From positions 12,499 through 76,498 of the forward strand of contig CALCXK010000041.1 in NCBI GenBank assembly GCA_937905835.1: DNA of 64,000 bases, in the 5' to 3' direction. Shown piece by piece: positions 23,820 through 33,255 of the stretch. Every line of letters starts with the position of its first letter. The stretch's first letter is position 1. Under the pieces are notes generated by a model that saw only the letters and a list, made by a program, of their open reading frames with translations, ran no database searches and was not told the origin of the DNA. The DNA is from an uncultured Ilumatobacter sp. Its GTDB lineage: Bacteria; Actinomycetota; Acidimicrobiia; Acidimicrobiales; Ilumatobacteraceae. Made by a program: the position numbers and the translations under genes.

Positions 23820-26066
23820 ATGGGGACGGCCGATCGAGTTCTGCCCTGGCGTCGCTCGCAGACCGCGGCGACCGCTATCGAACTCGCGCCGCTTCTTGCC
23901 GCCTATCGCCGTCGGCATCCGCGGGAACCGACCACGACGATCAACCGTGCGTTCCGGGTCGCTTCGGCGGCGCACGGTTCGCAACGACGGGGGAGTGGCG
24001 AGAGCTACATCAATCATCCGCTGGCGGTCGCTCAGATTGTCGCCGACATCGGTCTCGACGAAATCTCGATTGTCGCTGCGCTTCTCCACGATGCCGTCGA
24101 AGACACGGAGATCACGGTTGCTGACGTCGAGCGCGATTTCGGCGCCGACGTGGGAGCGATCGTTGACGGTGTCACGAAGCTCGAACGCATCCGTTTTGAC
24201 AGCCGCGAAGAGCAGCAGGCCGCCACGATGCGCAAGATGCTCGTGGCGATGGCCAAAGACCTCCGGGTCCTCGTCATCAAGCTCGCTGACCGTCTTCACA
24301 ACATGCGCACATTGGCCGGTATGCCGCTCGAGAAGCAGCATCGCATCGCGCAGGAGACCATCGACATCTACGCACCGCTGGCCCACCGCCTCGGTATGCA
24401 GGAGATGAAGCAGCAGCTCGAAGACTTGGCCTTTGCTTCGCTGCATCCGAAGCGATTTGCCGAACTCGATTATCTCGTCCGTAACCGGACACCCGAGCGC
24501 GACATGTACTTGGCCAAGGCCGTGGCCGAGGTGCGTGCCCGCCTCGCCGAGTTGGGTATTGATGCTGAAATAACGGGGCGCGGTAAACACCTCTGGGGCA
24601 TCTACGAGAAGATGGTCGTGAAAAGTCGCGAGTTCGACGAGATCTTCGACCTCGTTGCCATCCGTGTGATCGTTCCGTCGATGAAGGATTGCTATGCGGC
24701 GCTCGGCTGTATTCACGGTCGATGGCGGCCAATTGTCGGTCGGTTCAAGGACTACATCGCAATGCCGAAGTTCAACCTCTATCAGAGCTTGCACACCACC
24801 GTGATCGGCCCCTCTGGCAAGCCAATCGAGGTCCAGATCCGAACCCACGAGATGCATCAGCGTGCCGAATGGGGCGTCGCTGCGCACTGGGCGTACAAGG
24901 AGAGGAGTGGGCTGCCCGAAGACATCGATTGGCTGAACCGCATCATTGATTGGCAGGAAGAGGTTTCAGATCCGGCGCAGTTCATGGAAAGCCTGAAGAC
25001 CGACCTCGAACAAGACGAGGTCTATGTCTTTACTCCTAAGGGCCGAGTGATCACGCTGCCGGTCGGTTCGACCACCGTCGACTTCGCCTATGCGGTACAC
25101 ACCGAAGTCGGCCACGCTTGTATTGGTTCGAAGGTCAACGGGCGATTGGTGTCGCTCGACCACGTCGTGCAGAGTGGCGACAACATTGAGATCTTCACCT
25201 CGAAGGTCGAAACCGCTGGCCCGTCGCAAGACTGGTTGGCATTCGTCGCGTCCCCTCGGGCGCGTAACAAGATCCGTCAGTGGTTCAGTCGTGAACGCCG
25301 TCTGGATACCATTGAGGCAGGGCGAGACGATCTGACCGCCCAGTTCCGCCGAGAAGGCTTGTCGGTGCAACGCATCTGGAAGTCAGAGCAGCTGGCTGCG
25401 GTTGTTGAAGAGTTGAGTTACGTCGATCTCGACGCACTCCTGCAGGCCGTCGGCGAGCATCATGTGTCGCCGCAGAGCGTTGCGCAACGCATCGCTCGTC
25501 TCTTCGGGTCAGGCGACGACGCTGAGCAACCGCCGTCTACCGTCGGCGGTCCCCGCCGCCAACAGTCTGCTGACGGCGAGACCCGATTCGGTGTTCACGT
25601 CGAGGGGCTCGACGATGTACTGGTGCGGCTCGCCATCTGTTGCACCCCGGTACCGGGCGATTCGATCATTGGGTTCGTCACCCGTGGCCGCGGTGTGAGC
25701 GTGCATCGCAGCGATTGCGCCAACGCGGTATCTCTGATGGCTGAGCAGGCAACACGCCTGATCGACGTTGAGTGGGATGGCGAAGAGCGGTCGGACGCCA
25801 CCTTCATCGCGGCCGTCGAGGTGGCCGCGTTCGACCGCTCGCGGTTACTCGTTGATGTCGCCATCGCGCTGTCTGAGCACAAGATCAATATCGTCTCATC
25901 GCAGACGCTCACGGGCACCGACCGCGTGGCCAAAATGCGTTTCGAATTCGAACTGGTCAATGCTGCGCACCTTGACTCGGTCTTACGCACGATCAAGAAC
26001 ATCGACTCGGTCTACGACGCGTACCGACTCAACCCCGGTAGCGCACCCCCCGCCCCCGCCGGATAG
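23820..26066 (+). CDS. rel: Bifunctional (p)ppGpp synthetase/hydrolase (Rel/Spo family)
   Basis: Rel controls the stringent response. The 748-aa protein has an HD hydrolase domain (YINHPLAVAQIVADI, then AALLHDAVEDTEIT and KLADRLHNMRTL), a synthetase domain (GRGKHLWGIYEKM, FDEIFDLVAIRVIV, FNLYQSLHTTVIGP), a TGS domain (VYVFTPKGRVITLPVGSTTVDFAYAVH), a zinc-finger-like segment with ICCTPVPGD and a C-terminal ACT domain. Intact HD and synthetase motifs indicate a bifunctional enzyme. The stop codon abuts the long inverted repeat at 26067. Confidence 0.95.
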   Translation: MGTADRVLPWRRSQTAATAIELAPLLAAYRRRHPREPTTTINRAFRVASAAHGSQRRGSGESYINHPLAVAQIVADIGLDEISIVAALLHDAVEDTEITVADVERDFGADVGAIVDGVTKLERIRFDSREEQQAATMRKMLVAMAKDLRVLVIKLADRLHNMRTLAGMPLEKQHRIAQETIDIYAPLAHRLGMQEMKQQLEDLAFASLHPKRFAELDYLVRNRTPERDMYLAKAVAEVRARLAELGIDAEITGRGKHLWGIYEKMVVKSREFDEIFDLVAIRVIVPSMKDCYAALGCIHGRWRPIVGRFKDYIAMPKFNLYQSLHTTVIGPSGKPIEVQIRTHEMHQRAEWGVAAHWAYKERSGLPEDIDWLNRIIDWQEEVSDPAQFMESLKTDLEQDEVYVFTPKGRVITLPVGSTTVDFAYAVHTEVGHACIGSKVNGRLVSLDHVVQSGDNIEIFTSKVETAGPSQDWLAFVASPRARNKIRQWFSRERRLDTIEAGRDDLTAQFRREGLSVQRIWKSEQLAAVVEELSYVDLDALLQAVGEHHVSPQSVAQRIARLFGSGDDAEQPPSTVGGPRRQQSADGETRFGVHVEGLDDVLVRLAICCTPVPGDSIIGFVTRGRGVSVHRSDCANAVSLMAEQATRLIDVEWDGEERSDATFIAAVEVAAFDRSRLLVDVAIALSEHKINIVSSQTLTGTDRVAKMRFEFELVNAAHLDSVLRTIKNIDSVYDAYRLNPGSAPPAPAG

Positions 26067-26138
26067 TACGGATGGGGTCAGGCCCCTTTCGCAACTCTGT
26101 CGGCACAGAGTTGCGAAAGGGGCCTGACCCCATCCGTA
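26067..26138. repeat. Perfect 34-bp inverted repeat (REPIN/BIME-like)
   Basis: Two perfectly complementary 34-nt arms (26067-26100 and 26105-26138) flank a CGGC loop. Each arm contains GGGGTCAGGCCCC, itself a small hairpin, so the element is two REP units in inverted order. GGGGTCAG(G/A)CCCC cores are typical of REPs mobilised by RAYT-type (IS200-like) tyrosine transposases. It begins immediately after the rel stop codon and could also work as a terminator, though no T-tract follows. Confidence 0.9.
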
Positions 26139-26176
26139 ACTCTGAAACGCTTCCACACCTGGCCGTAGCGCACCGA

Positions 26177-26182
26177 TAACCT
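26177..26182 (+). promoter_or_regulatory. -10 element of hisS (TAACCT)
   Basis: TAACCT ends 8 nt before GTG 26191, downstream of the inverted repeat, so hisS-aspS likely have their own promoter. Confidence 0.5.
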
Positions 26183-26190
26183 GGGTAGCC

Positions 26191-27444
26191 GTGCCATCGT
26201 TCCAGACCAGCCCCGGTATGCGGGATATTCTTCCGCCCGAGAGCAGTCGTTGGCGTGCCTTCACACAGGTCTTTGCAGATGTTGTGGAAGCTGCCGGATA
26301 TCAACAGCTGATCCCGCCGTTACTCGAGGACCTGGGCGTCTTCACCCGGATTGGTGACGCCACCGATGTCGTCACCAAAGAGATGTACGACTTCGTCGAC
26401 AAGGGTGATCGTCGTGTGGCGTTGAGGCCAGAACAGACGGCAAGCGTGTGTCGCTCGTTTGCCCAGCACCGGCCCGTCACCCCGTGGAAGGTCTTCTACT
26501 CGGGGCCGAACTTCCGCTACGAGCGGCCACAGCGTGGCCGCTACCGGCAGTTCGACCAGGTCGGTATCGAAGTGCTCGGTGTTGATGATCCGATGCTCGA
26601 CGTCGAGGTCATCGCGCTCGCATGGGAGTTCTACGAGCAGCTCGGCCTGCAGCAGGTCAGCCTGATCGTCAACAGCCTTGGTGAGCCCGACGATCGGTCT
26701 CATTACGTCGAGGCACTACGGACACACTTTGCAGCAGCCGGCGATGCTCTGACCGAACAGAGCCGCATCACGTTGGCCAAAAACCCGCTGCGTGTTCTCG
26801 ACTCCAAGCGCGAACCCGACGCACCGTTCATCGCGTCGGCACCCCAGATCACCGATTTCTACAGCGACGAAGCAACGGCCCACTTCGACGCAGTGCAGGC
26901 CGGCCTTCGAGCCCTCGATATCCCGTTTACGCTCGAACCGAAACTGGTGCGCGGGCTCGACTACTACCGCCGCACCATCTTCGAGTTTCAGGGCGGCACC
27001 CTCGACTCCGCACAAAACGCCCTCGGCGGCGGCGGTCGCTACGACGGCCTTGTCGAAGCTCTCGGCGGTCCGGCTACGTCCGGCATCGGTTTCGCACTTG
27101 GCGTGGACCGCACGTTGTTGGCATGTGACGACGAGGGCGTGTTTGCTGCTGAGCCACGCGATCTTGACGCATTCGTCGTCGATGTTGTCGGTGGTATCGA
27201 AGCCGCCAAGCTCACTGCTGAACTGCGCCAAGCAGGTTTCGCGGCTGATCGCGGCTACGACAACCGCAGTATGAAGGCCCAGATGAAGCTGGCCAACCGC
27301 AGCAACGCCGCGGTGGCGGTCATCGTCGGCGAAGAAGAAGTCGACGCCAATACTGTGGTCGTCAAGCCGATGCGCAGCGGGGACCAACAGACCATCCCCC
27401 GATCCGAACTCATCGCTTATCTCTCAGGAAACCGGAACTTATGA
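26191..27444 (+). CDS. hisS: Histidine--tRNA ligase
   Basis: HisRS charges tRNA-His. The 417-aa class II enzyme has SPGMRDILPPES, motif 2 FYSGPNFRYERPQRGRYRQFDQVGIEVLG, the His-specific LVRGLDYYRRTIFEF and motif 3 GGGGRYDGLVEALGGPATSGIGFALGVDR, then an anticodon-binding domain. The GTG start follows a -10 element. The stop overlaps the aspS ATG by 4 nt. Confidence 0.97.
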   Translation: MPSFQTSPGMRDILPPESSRWRAFTQVFADVVEAAGYQQLIPPLLEDLGVFTRIGDATDVVTKEMYDFVDKGDRRVALRPEQTASVCRSFAQHRPVTPWKVFYSGPNFRYERPQRGRYRQFDQVGIEVLGVDDPMLDVEVIALAWEFYEQLGLQQVSLIVNSLGEPDDRSHYVEALRTHFAAAGDALTEQSRITLAKNPLRVLDSKREPDAPFIASAPQITDFYSDEATAHFDAVQAGLRALDIPFTLEPKLVRGLDYYRRTIFEFQGGTLDSAQNALGGGGRYDGLVEALGGPATSGIGFALGVDRTLLACDDEGVFAAEPRDLDAFVVDVVGGIEAAKLTAELRQAGFAADRGYDNRSMKAQMKLANRSNAAVAVIVGEEEVDANTVVVKPMRSGDQQTIPRSELIAYLSGNRNL

Positions 27445-29204
27445 CTGAACCCTCCACCTCGATTCAGGCCACATCGATGCGTACGCATCTCTGTAGTGAG
27501 CTACGCGAGTCCGACATCGGCAGCGTCGTCAGCGTGTGTGGCTGGGTGGGTCGTCGCCGCGAGCATGGCGAACACCTCGCGTTCGTCGACCTGCGTGACC
27601 ACTCGGGGATTATCCAGTGTGTCATCAACGACGATGTCGACGTTCGCAGCGAATACGTGCTCAAGATTACTGGCACCGTCCGTGTGCGCCCCGAGGGCAC
27701 GGTCAACGACAACCTGCCGACTGGCAAGGTCGAGATCGGTGACTGCGAAGTCGAGATCCTACGCACCGCTACGCCACCGCCGTTCCCGATCGACGCACGC
27801 GCTGACGACGTCGACGAGAACATCCGCCTCAAGCACCGCTACCTCGACCTCCGCCGGGAGCGTATGCAGAAGAACTTGCGCCTCCGCTCGAAGATCAACG
27901 CTGCGGTCCGCAACGCCATGGACATCCAGGCATTCGTCGAAGTCGAGACGCCAATGCTCGTCCCGTCGACGCCGGAAGGCGCCCGAGAGTTCCTGGTGCC
28001 GTCTCGTAAAGAGCCCGGCTCGTTCTACGCACTGCCGCAGAGCCCGCAGCTCTTCAAGCAGCTGCTGATGGTCGCCGGCGTCGACCGTTATTACCAGATG
28101 GCACGTTGCCTGCGCGACGAAGACCTCCGCGCCGACCGTCAGTACGAGTTCATGCAAATGGACATGGAGATGAGCTTCGTCAACCAGGACGACGTGCTCA
28201 ATGCAGTCTCAGAAGCTGTCCTCGCCGCCGCCGAGGCCGCCACGGGGGAGCGCCCGGCGCCAATCGAGCGGATCACCTGGCACGACGCCATGAACCGTTT
28301 CGGCAGCGACAAGCCCGACCTTCGTTTCGGAATGGAGCTCAAGGACCTGACGTCGGTGTTCGCAACTACCGAGTTCAAGGCGTTCGCAGGTGCCGGTGCG
28401 ATCAAGGCGATCTTGGTCGACGGGGGAGCCGGCGACTATGGCCGCAACCAGCTCGACAAGCTCACCGACAAGGCAAAGTCGGCTGGCGCCAAGGGAATGG
28501 TGTGGCTCAAGTGCACCGACGAGGGCTTCGACTCACCTGTCGCAAAGTTCTTGTCCGATGACGAAGTCCGGGCCATGAAAGCAGCCATGGATGCCGTGAC
28601 GGGTGACCTCATCTTGATTATCGCCGACCAGTGGGACACAACCTGCGAAGTGCTTGGCATGCTCCGTAACGAGATCGCTCGTCCGCCGGTGCATGAGGGG
28701 CCGTACCGCTACGTGTGGATCGTGGAATTCCCGCTGTTCGTCGGTCGTAACAAAGAGACGGGGCAGCCGAAGTCTGGTCACCACCCGTTCACGATGCCGC
28801 ACCCGGATGATCTCGACAAGTTCGAGACCGACCCGATGTCGGTGCGTTCCATTGCGTATGACCTCGTGCTGAACGGCTGGGAGCTTGGCTCCGGTTCGAT
28901 CAGAATCCACGAGCCAGAACTGCAGCGCAAGGTGTTCACCGCGCTCGGCATCTCTGACGAGGAAGCCGAGAAGAAGTTTGGCTTCTTCCTGAACCCGTTC
29001 GAGTACGGCGCGCCGCCGCATGGCGGGTTCGCCTTCGGCCTCGACCGTCTCGTTGCGATCCTTGCCGGCGAAGAGAACATTCGCGAGGTGATCGCCTTCC
29101 CGAAAACCCAGAGCGGTTCCGACCCGATGACCAACAGCCCGATCCCAGGAGATCCCAAGGCGATGGCTGAGCTGGGTCTGCGGGTCCTACCGCCCACCGA
29201 CTGA
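27441..29204 (+). CDS. aspS: Aspartate--tRNA ligase (possibly non-discriminating)
   Basis: The 587-aa bacterial-type AspRS has the N-terminal OB fold (VSVCGWVGRRREHGEHLAFVDLRDHSGIIQCV), class II core with QSPQLFKQLLMVAGVDRYYQMARCLRDEDLRADRQYEFMQMDMEMSF, the bacterial GAD insertion, and motif 3 GGFAFGLDRLVAIL. Synthetases of this type often also charge tRNA-Asn when no AsnRS exists; neither AsnRS nor GatCAB is in the window, so this cannot be settled. It is coupled to hisS. Confidence 0.96.
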   Translation: MTEPSTSIQATSMRTHLCSELRESDIGSVVSVCGWVGRRREHGEHLAFVDLRDHSGIIQCVINDDVDVRSEYVLKITGTVRVRPEGTVNDNLPTGKVEIGDCEVEILRTATPPPFPIDARADDVDENIRLKHRYLDLRRERMQKNLRLRSKINAAVRNAMDIQAFVEVETPMLVPSTPEGAREFLVPSRKEPGSFYALPQSPQLFKQLLMVAGVDRYYQMARCLRDEDLRADRQYEFMQMDMEMSFVNQDDVLNAVSEAVLAAAEAATGERPAPIERITWHDAMNRFGSDKPDLRFGMELKDLTSVFATTEFKAFAGAGAIKAILVDGGAGDYGRNQLDKLTDKAKSAGAKGMVWLKCTDEGFDSPVAKFLSDDEVRAMKAAMDAVTGDLILIIADQWDTTCEVLGMLRNEIARPPVHEGPYRYVWIVEFPLFVGRNKETGQPKSGHHPFTMPHPDDLDKFETDPMSVRSIAYDLVLNGWELGSGSIRIHEPELQRKVFTALGISDEEAEKKFGFFLNPFEYGAPPHGGFAFGLDRLVAILAGEENIREVIAFPKTQSGSDPMTNSPIPGDPKAMAELGLRVLPPTD

Positions 29205-29295
29205 GGCCGCCGCCGCACGGAGGGCTCGTCGTCCGACCACGTACCGAGCCAAAACGGGGATGCACACGGCGTGCTGAGTGTGGCGAGAGCGGCGC

Positions 29296-29301
29296 TAGCT
29301 T
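29296..29301 (+). promoter_or_regulatory. -10 element of the M24 peptidase (TAGCTT)
   Basis: TAGCTT ends 6 nt before GTG 29308, the leaderless spacing, and selects that GTG over the one 2 nt earlier. Confidence 0.5.
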
Positions 29302-29307
29302 CGGCGT

Positions 29308-30414
29308 GTGCGCGACTTCACACCGATCGACCATCACCGTCGAGTGACGACGATACGGTCATTGCTCGCATCCGGAGAAATCGGCGTTGATGCGCTACTT
29401 TTCACCGACCTGGCCGACATCAGGTGGCTGACCGGCTTCACCGGGTCGAATGGCTGGGCCGTCGTCCGTTCGGGAACGACAACGCTTGGAACCGACACGC
29501 GCTACGGCGACCGGGCAGAGGCCGAAACACAGGGGAGTGGCGTCGAGATCGTGGTCCTCCAGAATCGTGGGGCATTGCAGGACGCCATGATCGAGGCTGC
29601 GGGCTCGGGCGAGGTTGCCCTCGACGGACGATCCGTCAGCCAAGCAGTGTGGTCGCGGCTGGCGGTTGACCTCACACTCGCGTCGGTCGACTCTCTCGTC
29701 GCAACGGCTCGAGAAACCAAGGATGCCGCTGAGATCGAACGGATCGAGGCCGCAGCCGGCGCAGCTGACGCCGCACTTGCGGAGGTCGAACCGATGCTGT
29801 TCGGCACGATCGATGAACCGGTCACAGAGGCTGATGTCCGCAACGAACTCGAATATCGGATGCGGCGTCATGGTGCAGACGACCGGAGCTACGACACGAT
29901 TGTCGCGTCCGGGCCAGAGCATGCTGCTCGCCCGCACCACGAGGTCGGCGACCGCACGATCGTTGCAGGTGACACCGTCGTGATCGACGTCGGCGCACTC
30001 GTCGACGGCTATCACTCGGATATGACCCGATCGTACGTGATCGGTGAACCAACAGCACAGCAGCGTGAGATCTACGACCTGGTGCAGGGGTCCCAGACCG
30101 CCGGCCTCGAGGCATTGCGGAATGGCGTCACGGCGCCCGCAGTCGACAGCGCCTGCCGTGACGTGTTCGATGCAGCCGGCTACGGCGACTGGTATTTGCA
30201 CGGAACCGGCCACGGTGTGGGCCTCGAGATCCACGAACCGCCGTTCCATTCTCAGGTCTCCGATGAGGTCATCCAGACCGGAAACGTGGTCACAATCGAG
30301 CCGGGCCTCTATCGTCAAGGGTTCGGAGGCATTCGCATCGAAGATCTCGTCGTCGTCACGAGCGATGGGCATCGAGTGCTGACGCATCATCCGAAGCAAC
30401 CGTTCGCCAGCTGA
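29308..30414 (+). CDS. pepQ: M24 family aminopeptidase (Xaa-Pro type)
   Basis: The 368-aa protein has a creatinase N-terminal domain (LASGEIGVDALLFTDLADIRWLTGFTGSNGW) and a pita-bread M24 domain with the five metal ligands in VVIDVGALVDGYHSDMTR (two Asp), GTGHGVGLEIHEPP (His), VVTIEPGLY (Glu) and GGIRIEDLVVV (Glu). It probably removes N-terminal residues before proline. Its place directly upstream of efp is a common bacterial arrangement, fitting the link between EF-P and proline-rich proteins. Confidence 0.9.
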   Translation: MRDFTPIDHHRRVTTIRSLLASGEIGVDALLFTDLADIRWLTGFTGSNGWAVVRSGTTTLGTDTRYGDRAEAETQGSGVEIVVLQNRGALQDAMIEAAGSGEVALDGRSVSQAVWSRLAVDLTLASVDSLVATARETKDAAEIERIEAAAGAADAALAEVEPMLFGTIDEPVTEADVRNELEYRMRRHGADDRSYDTIVASGPEHAARPHHEVGDRTIVAGDTVVIDVGALVDGYHSDMTRSYVIGEPTAQQREIYDLVQGSQTAGLEALRNGVTAPAVDSACRDVFDAAGYGDWYLHGTGHGVGLEIHEPPFHSQVSDEVIQTGNVVTIEPGLYRQGFGGIRIEDLVVVTSDGHRVLTHHPKQPFAS

Positions 30415-30438
30415 ACCATAATCGAAACCGAGATTCCC

Positions 30439-31002
30439 ATGCCGCAGATTTCAGTGAATGACCTCAAGAACGGTGTCACCCTCGAACTCGAGAACGGGCT
30501 GTTCCAAGTCATCGAGTTCCAACACGTGAAGCCCGGCAAAGGTGGAGCGTTCGTTCGGACCAAGATCCGCAACGCTCGCACGGGCGCAGTTCTCGACAAG
30601 ACTTTCAATGCCGGCATCAAGGTCGAGCAGGCGATCGTTGACCGTCAAGACATGCAGTATCTGTACGCCGACGGCGACGACTACGTGTTCATGAACACGA
30701 GCACGTACGACCAGATGAATGTGCCGCGCCCAGCGCTCGGTGATGCCGCCGACTACCTGGTCGAGCAGATGATCGCGCAAGTAGCGATGTATCAGGGCGA
30801 GATCATTGGTGTTGAGATCGCTGCATCGGTCGAGTTGACCGTAACGATTACCGAGCCGGGCCTGCAGGGCGACCGGTCCAGCGGCGGCACCAAGCCAGCA
30901 ACACTCGAAACGGGCAAGGAAGTCAAGGTGCCGCTCTTCGTGAACATCGGTGAACGCATCAAGGTTGACACTCGCACCGGCGAGTACATGGCTCGCGCCT
31001 GA
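30439..31002 (+). CDS. efp: Elongation factor P
   Basis: EF-P rescues ribosomes stalled at polyproline stretches. The 187-aa three-domain protein opens [20 protein letters not shown] and includes [16 protein letters not shown], where the loop lysine that can be modified lies, [16 protein letters not shown], and the C-terminal [20 protein letters not shown]. Loop sequence KPGKGG is the standard type; whether the lysine is modified is unknown, and no EpmA/EpmB gene is in the window. Upstream of nusB by 9 bp. Confidence 0.97.
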   Translation: MPQISVNDLKNGVTLELENGLFQVIEFQHVKPGKGGAFVRTKIRNARTGAVLDKTFNAGIKVEQAIVDRQDMQYLYADGDDYVFMNTSTYDQMNVPRPALGDAADYLVEQMIAQVAMYQGEIIGVEIAASVELTVTITEPGLQGDRSSGGTKPATLETGKEVKVPLFVNIGERIKVDTRTGEYMARA

Positions 31003-31011
31003 TCGATCCAC

Positions 31012-31431
31012 ATGGCAGAAAACATGTCACGCCCGGACGAGCGTTCAGACTCTCGCGAGCGGGCTCTGTACCTCCTCTACGAAGCACATTCCAAAGGCAT
31101 TAGTCCGAGTGACGCGCTCAGCATGCAAGTGCTTGAACCGGACGAGATGACGATCGAACTCGTGAAAGGCGTCGAAGCGAGTTCCGTGCAACTCGACGAG
31201 GCGATTGCCGGCAAGGCCAAGGGTTGGACCTTGGAGCGTATGCCGGTGCTCGACCTCAACGTGCTGCGTCTCGGAGCATTCGAGTTGAGCGAACGCCCTG
31301 AGGTTCCCGTGTCCGTCGTCCTTGACGAAGCCGTCACGCTGGCCAAGCGATTCTCGACCGATGACAGCGGCAAGTTCGTCAACGGCGTGCTTTCGGCCCT
31401 CGTTCCGTCGTTGCGTACCGAGCAGGCCTGA
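31012..31431 (+). CDS. nusB: Transcription antitermination factor NusB
   Basis: NusB binds boxA RNA with NusE during rRNA transcription. The 139-aa all-helical protein has RERALYLLYEAHSKG, the core DEAIAGKAKGWTLERMPVLDLNVLRLGAFEL and the C-terminal VVLDEAVTLAKRFSTDDSGKFVNGVL. The efp-nusB pairing is conserved in Actinobacteria. An ATG at 31024 is an alternative start. Confidence 0.95.
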   Translation: MAENMSRPDERSDSRERALYLLYEAHSKGISPSDALSMQVLEPDEMTIELVKGVEASSVQLDEAIAGKAKGWTLERMPVLDLNVLRLGAFELSERPEVPVSVVLDEAVTLAKRFSTDDSGKFVNGVLSALVPSLRTEQA

Positions 31432-31488
31432 CCCGCTGCGGCGGTCTTATGACGGAATGCTGCTGGGCGTTTTTGCGAGAATGAGTTC

Positions 31489-33138
31489 GTGACCGATCAG
31501 CCGACCCTCGGTGTGGAGATTGGAGCGCCCTTGGGGGCGAGTGATGAGGTCGAGTCAGGCGCGAATGGGCGACCGATCGATGCGCGTCGTCGCTCGCCGA
31601 ACGAGTGGCTGAGTGACCGAACGGTGCCCCAGGTGCTGATCGTTCTGGCGGTGGCGCTGTACACCGCGTACTTCACGCAGCGCAGTCTCGACATCCATCA
31701 TGGGCTCGGTACCGCGACGTACGACTCGGCGCTCTACGACCAGGGCATGTGGCTGCTGTCGCGTGGCCACGCCCCGTTCGTTACGCTGATGGGTCGGCAC
31801 CTGTTTGGAGATCACACCTCATTTATCCTGCTGTTCCTCGTTCCGCTGTACTGGATTGCTCCGGGCGCGTGGATCATGTTTTTTGCCCAGTCGGCGGCGA
31901 TCGGGGCTGGCGCGATTCCGCTGTTCCTGTACGGCCGCAAGCGCCTCGGGTCGGAGTGGATGGCGCTCGTCGGTGGGCTGGTGTACCTGGTCCATCCAGC
32001 GGTCGGTTGGACAAATCTCGAGAACTTTCATCCTGACGCATTCCTCGGCGTACTCGTCGGCTGTGCGATCTATGGGGCGCTCGAACGGAAATGGCGCGTG
32101 TACGGCGTTTTCGTGCTGTTGTCACTCATGGTGAAAGAGGATGTATCGCTGGTGATCGTTCCGCTCGGGATCTGGGTGGGGCTGCGCCGTGATCGTCGAA
32201 TCGGCATGATCACGGTGGTCGGATCGATCTGGTTCATGTGTACGGCCATGTACGTCGTGATGCGGGGGCTGATCGGCGTGCCCACACGCAACGCGTGGCG
32301 GCTGCCGTTTAGTCAGAACGGCGACAGCACGTTCAGGGGAGCGGCCCGGCTCGTCGAGACTGCCGTCACGAACCCGAATGAGCTGGCTGATCATCTGCGT
32401 GCCGAAAATCGCCCGTGGTACATCTGGCAGATGACCACACCGTTCGCGCTGCTTTTCCTGCGGCTGCCGAGCGTGGCGCTGATCAGTGGCCTCGTGCTGT
32501 TCACCAACATCCTCAGCACCTTCTGGTACCAGTTTCAGGTTGAGTACCACTACAGCCTCATTGCGGTGCCGGCGTTGGCGATGGGCACAATCCATGCGAT
32601 CGGCGCGATCCGCGACCGACAGGATGTTCTGGCGATCCACGCTGGCGACCCGGCGACACAGGTGTTCGTGCCGACTCGGTTGCTCGCGATGGGAGCGCTT
32701 GCTGTGACTGCGGCTGTGACGTCGATGATGTGGGCGCCGGTGCCGTGGGGCCGGACGCAGCTCTATTACGGGCAACCCGACAACATCTATGCGACAACGA
32801 TGCGCGACATCATCTCGGACATTCCCGATGACGCCCCTGTTGCAGCTCACTACCGAGTCACCCCGCACCTGGCCTACCGCACAGATATCTACCAATTCCC
32901 GAACCCGTTCCGGGTTGACCTCTACGGAGCCGACGAAACCATTGCCGGCACGCAGCTCGGTGATCGTGCTGATCGGATCGAGTTCGTGGTACTCCCGACG
33001 AGCGAAGACGAGAACCTTGCTGATGACTGGGCGCTCGTGTCGAGCGCATTCGACGAAGTCGACCGCAATGGAATCTGGATTCTCTATCGGCGTGATCGGT
33101 CCGTCGCGCTCCCGGGAAACCCTGTCATTCAGAGCTGA
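31489..33138 (+). CDS. DUF2079 family polytopic membrane protein
   Basis: The 549-aa product has about ten membrane helices after a hydrophilic N-terminus (first helix VLIVLAVALYTAYF near 50-63), with the typical DUF2079 segments YDSALYDQGMWLLSRGHAPFVTLMGRHLFGDHTSFIL, NFHPDAFLG, MVKEDVSLVIVPLG and a soluble C-terminal region of about 150 residues. The fold resembles GT-C glycosyltransferases, with an acidic YDxA-type motif in the first loop, so it may use a lipid-linked sugar. No substrate can be named. It sits between nusB and pyrR with a GTG start. Confidence 0.8.
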   Translation: MTDQPTLGVEIGAPLGASDEVESGANGRPIDARRRSPNEWLSDRTVPQVLIVLAVALYTAYFTQRSLDIHHGLGTATYDSALYDQGMWLLSRGHAPFVTLMGRHLFGDHTSFILLFLVPLYWIAPGAWIMFFAQSAAIGAGAIPLFLYGRKRLGSEWMALVGGLVYLVHPAVGWTNLENFHPDAFLGVLVGCAIYGALERKWRVYGVFVLLSLMVKEDVSLVIVPLGIWVGLRRDRRIGMITVVGSIWFMCTAMYVVMRGLIGVPTRNAWRLPFSQNGDSTFRGAARLVETAVTNPNELADHLRAENRPWYIWQMTTPFALLFLRLPSVALISGLVLFTNILSTFWYQFQVEYHYSLIAVPALAMGTIHAIGAIRDRQDVLAIHAGDPATQVFVPTRLLAMGALAVTAAVTSMMWAPVPWGRTQLYYGQPDNIYATTMRDIISDIPDDAPVAAHYRVTPHLAYRTDIYQFPNPFRVDLYGADETIAGTQLGDRADRIEFVVLPTSEDENLADDWALVSSAFDEVDRNGIWILYRRDRSVALPGNPVIQS

Positions 33139-33174
33139 GCATGGTGGCCGGAAGCAGAGAATTTCACGGTTGTG

Positions 33175-33203
33175 TTTTCAGGGGTCGAGCTCAGTGATAT
33201 CTT
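33175..33203 (+). promoter_or_regulatory. Possible promoter of the pyr operon
   Basis: TTTTCA (33175-33180) and TATCTT (33198-33203) are separated by 17 bp. Transcription from here would start about 33210, so the PyrR-binding hairpin would lie at the very 5' end of the RNA. Confidence 0.4.
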
Positions 33204-33214
33204 CAAGCTCCGAA

Positions 33215-33245
33215 CCGTGAAGTGAGTCCAGTGAGGCTCACACGG
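33215..33245 (+). promoter_or_regulatory. PyrR-binding RNA hairpin in the pyr operon leader
   Basis: The sequence folds as CCGTG ... TGAG / CTCA CACGG with a loop region AGTCCAGTGAGGCT (33225-33238), an exact match to the PyrR-binding loop consensus ARUCCNGNGAGGYU. The hairpin is followed at once by AAAGGA (33246-33251) and ATG 33256. UMP-bound PyrR would stabilise the hairpin and hide the ribosome-binding site, the translational mode described for Mycobacterium smegmatis. No separate terminator hairpin is seen. Confidence 0.85.
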
Positions 33246-33255
33246 AAAGGACAAC

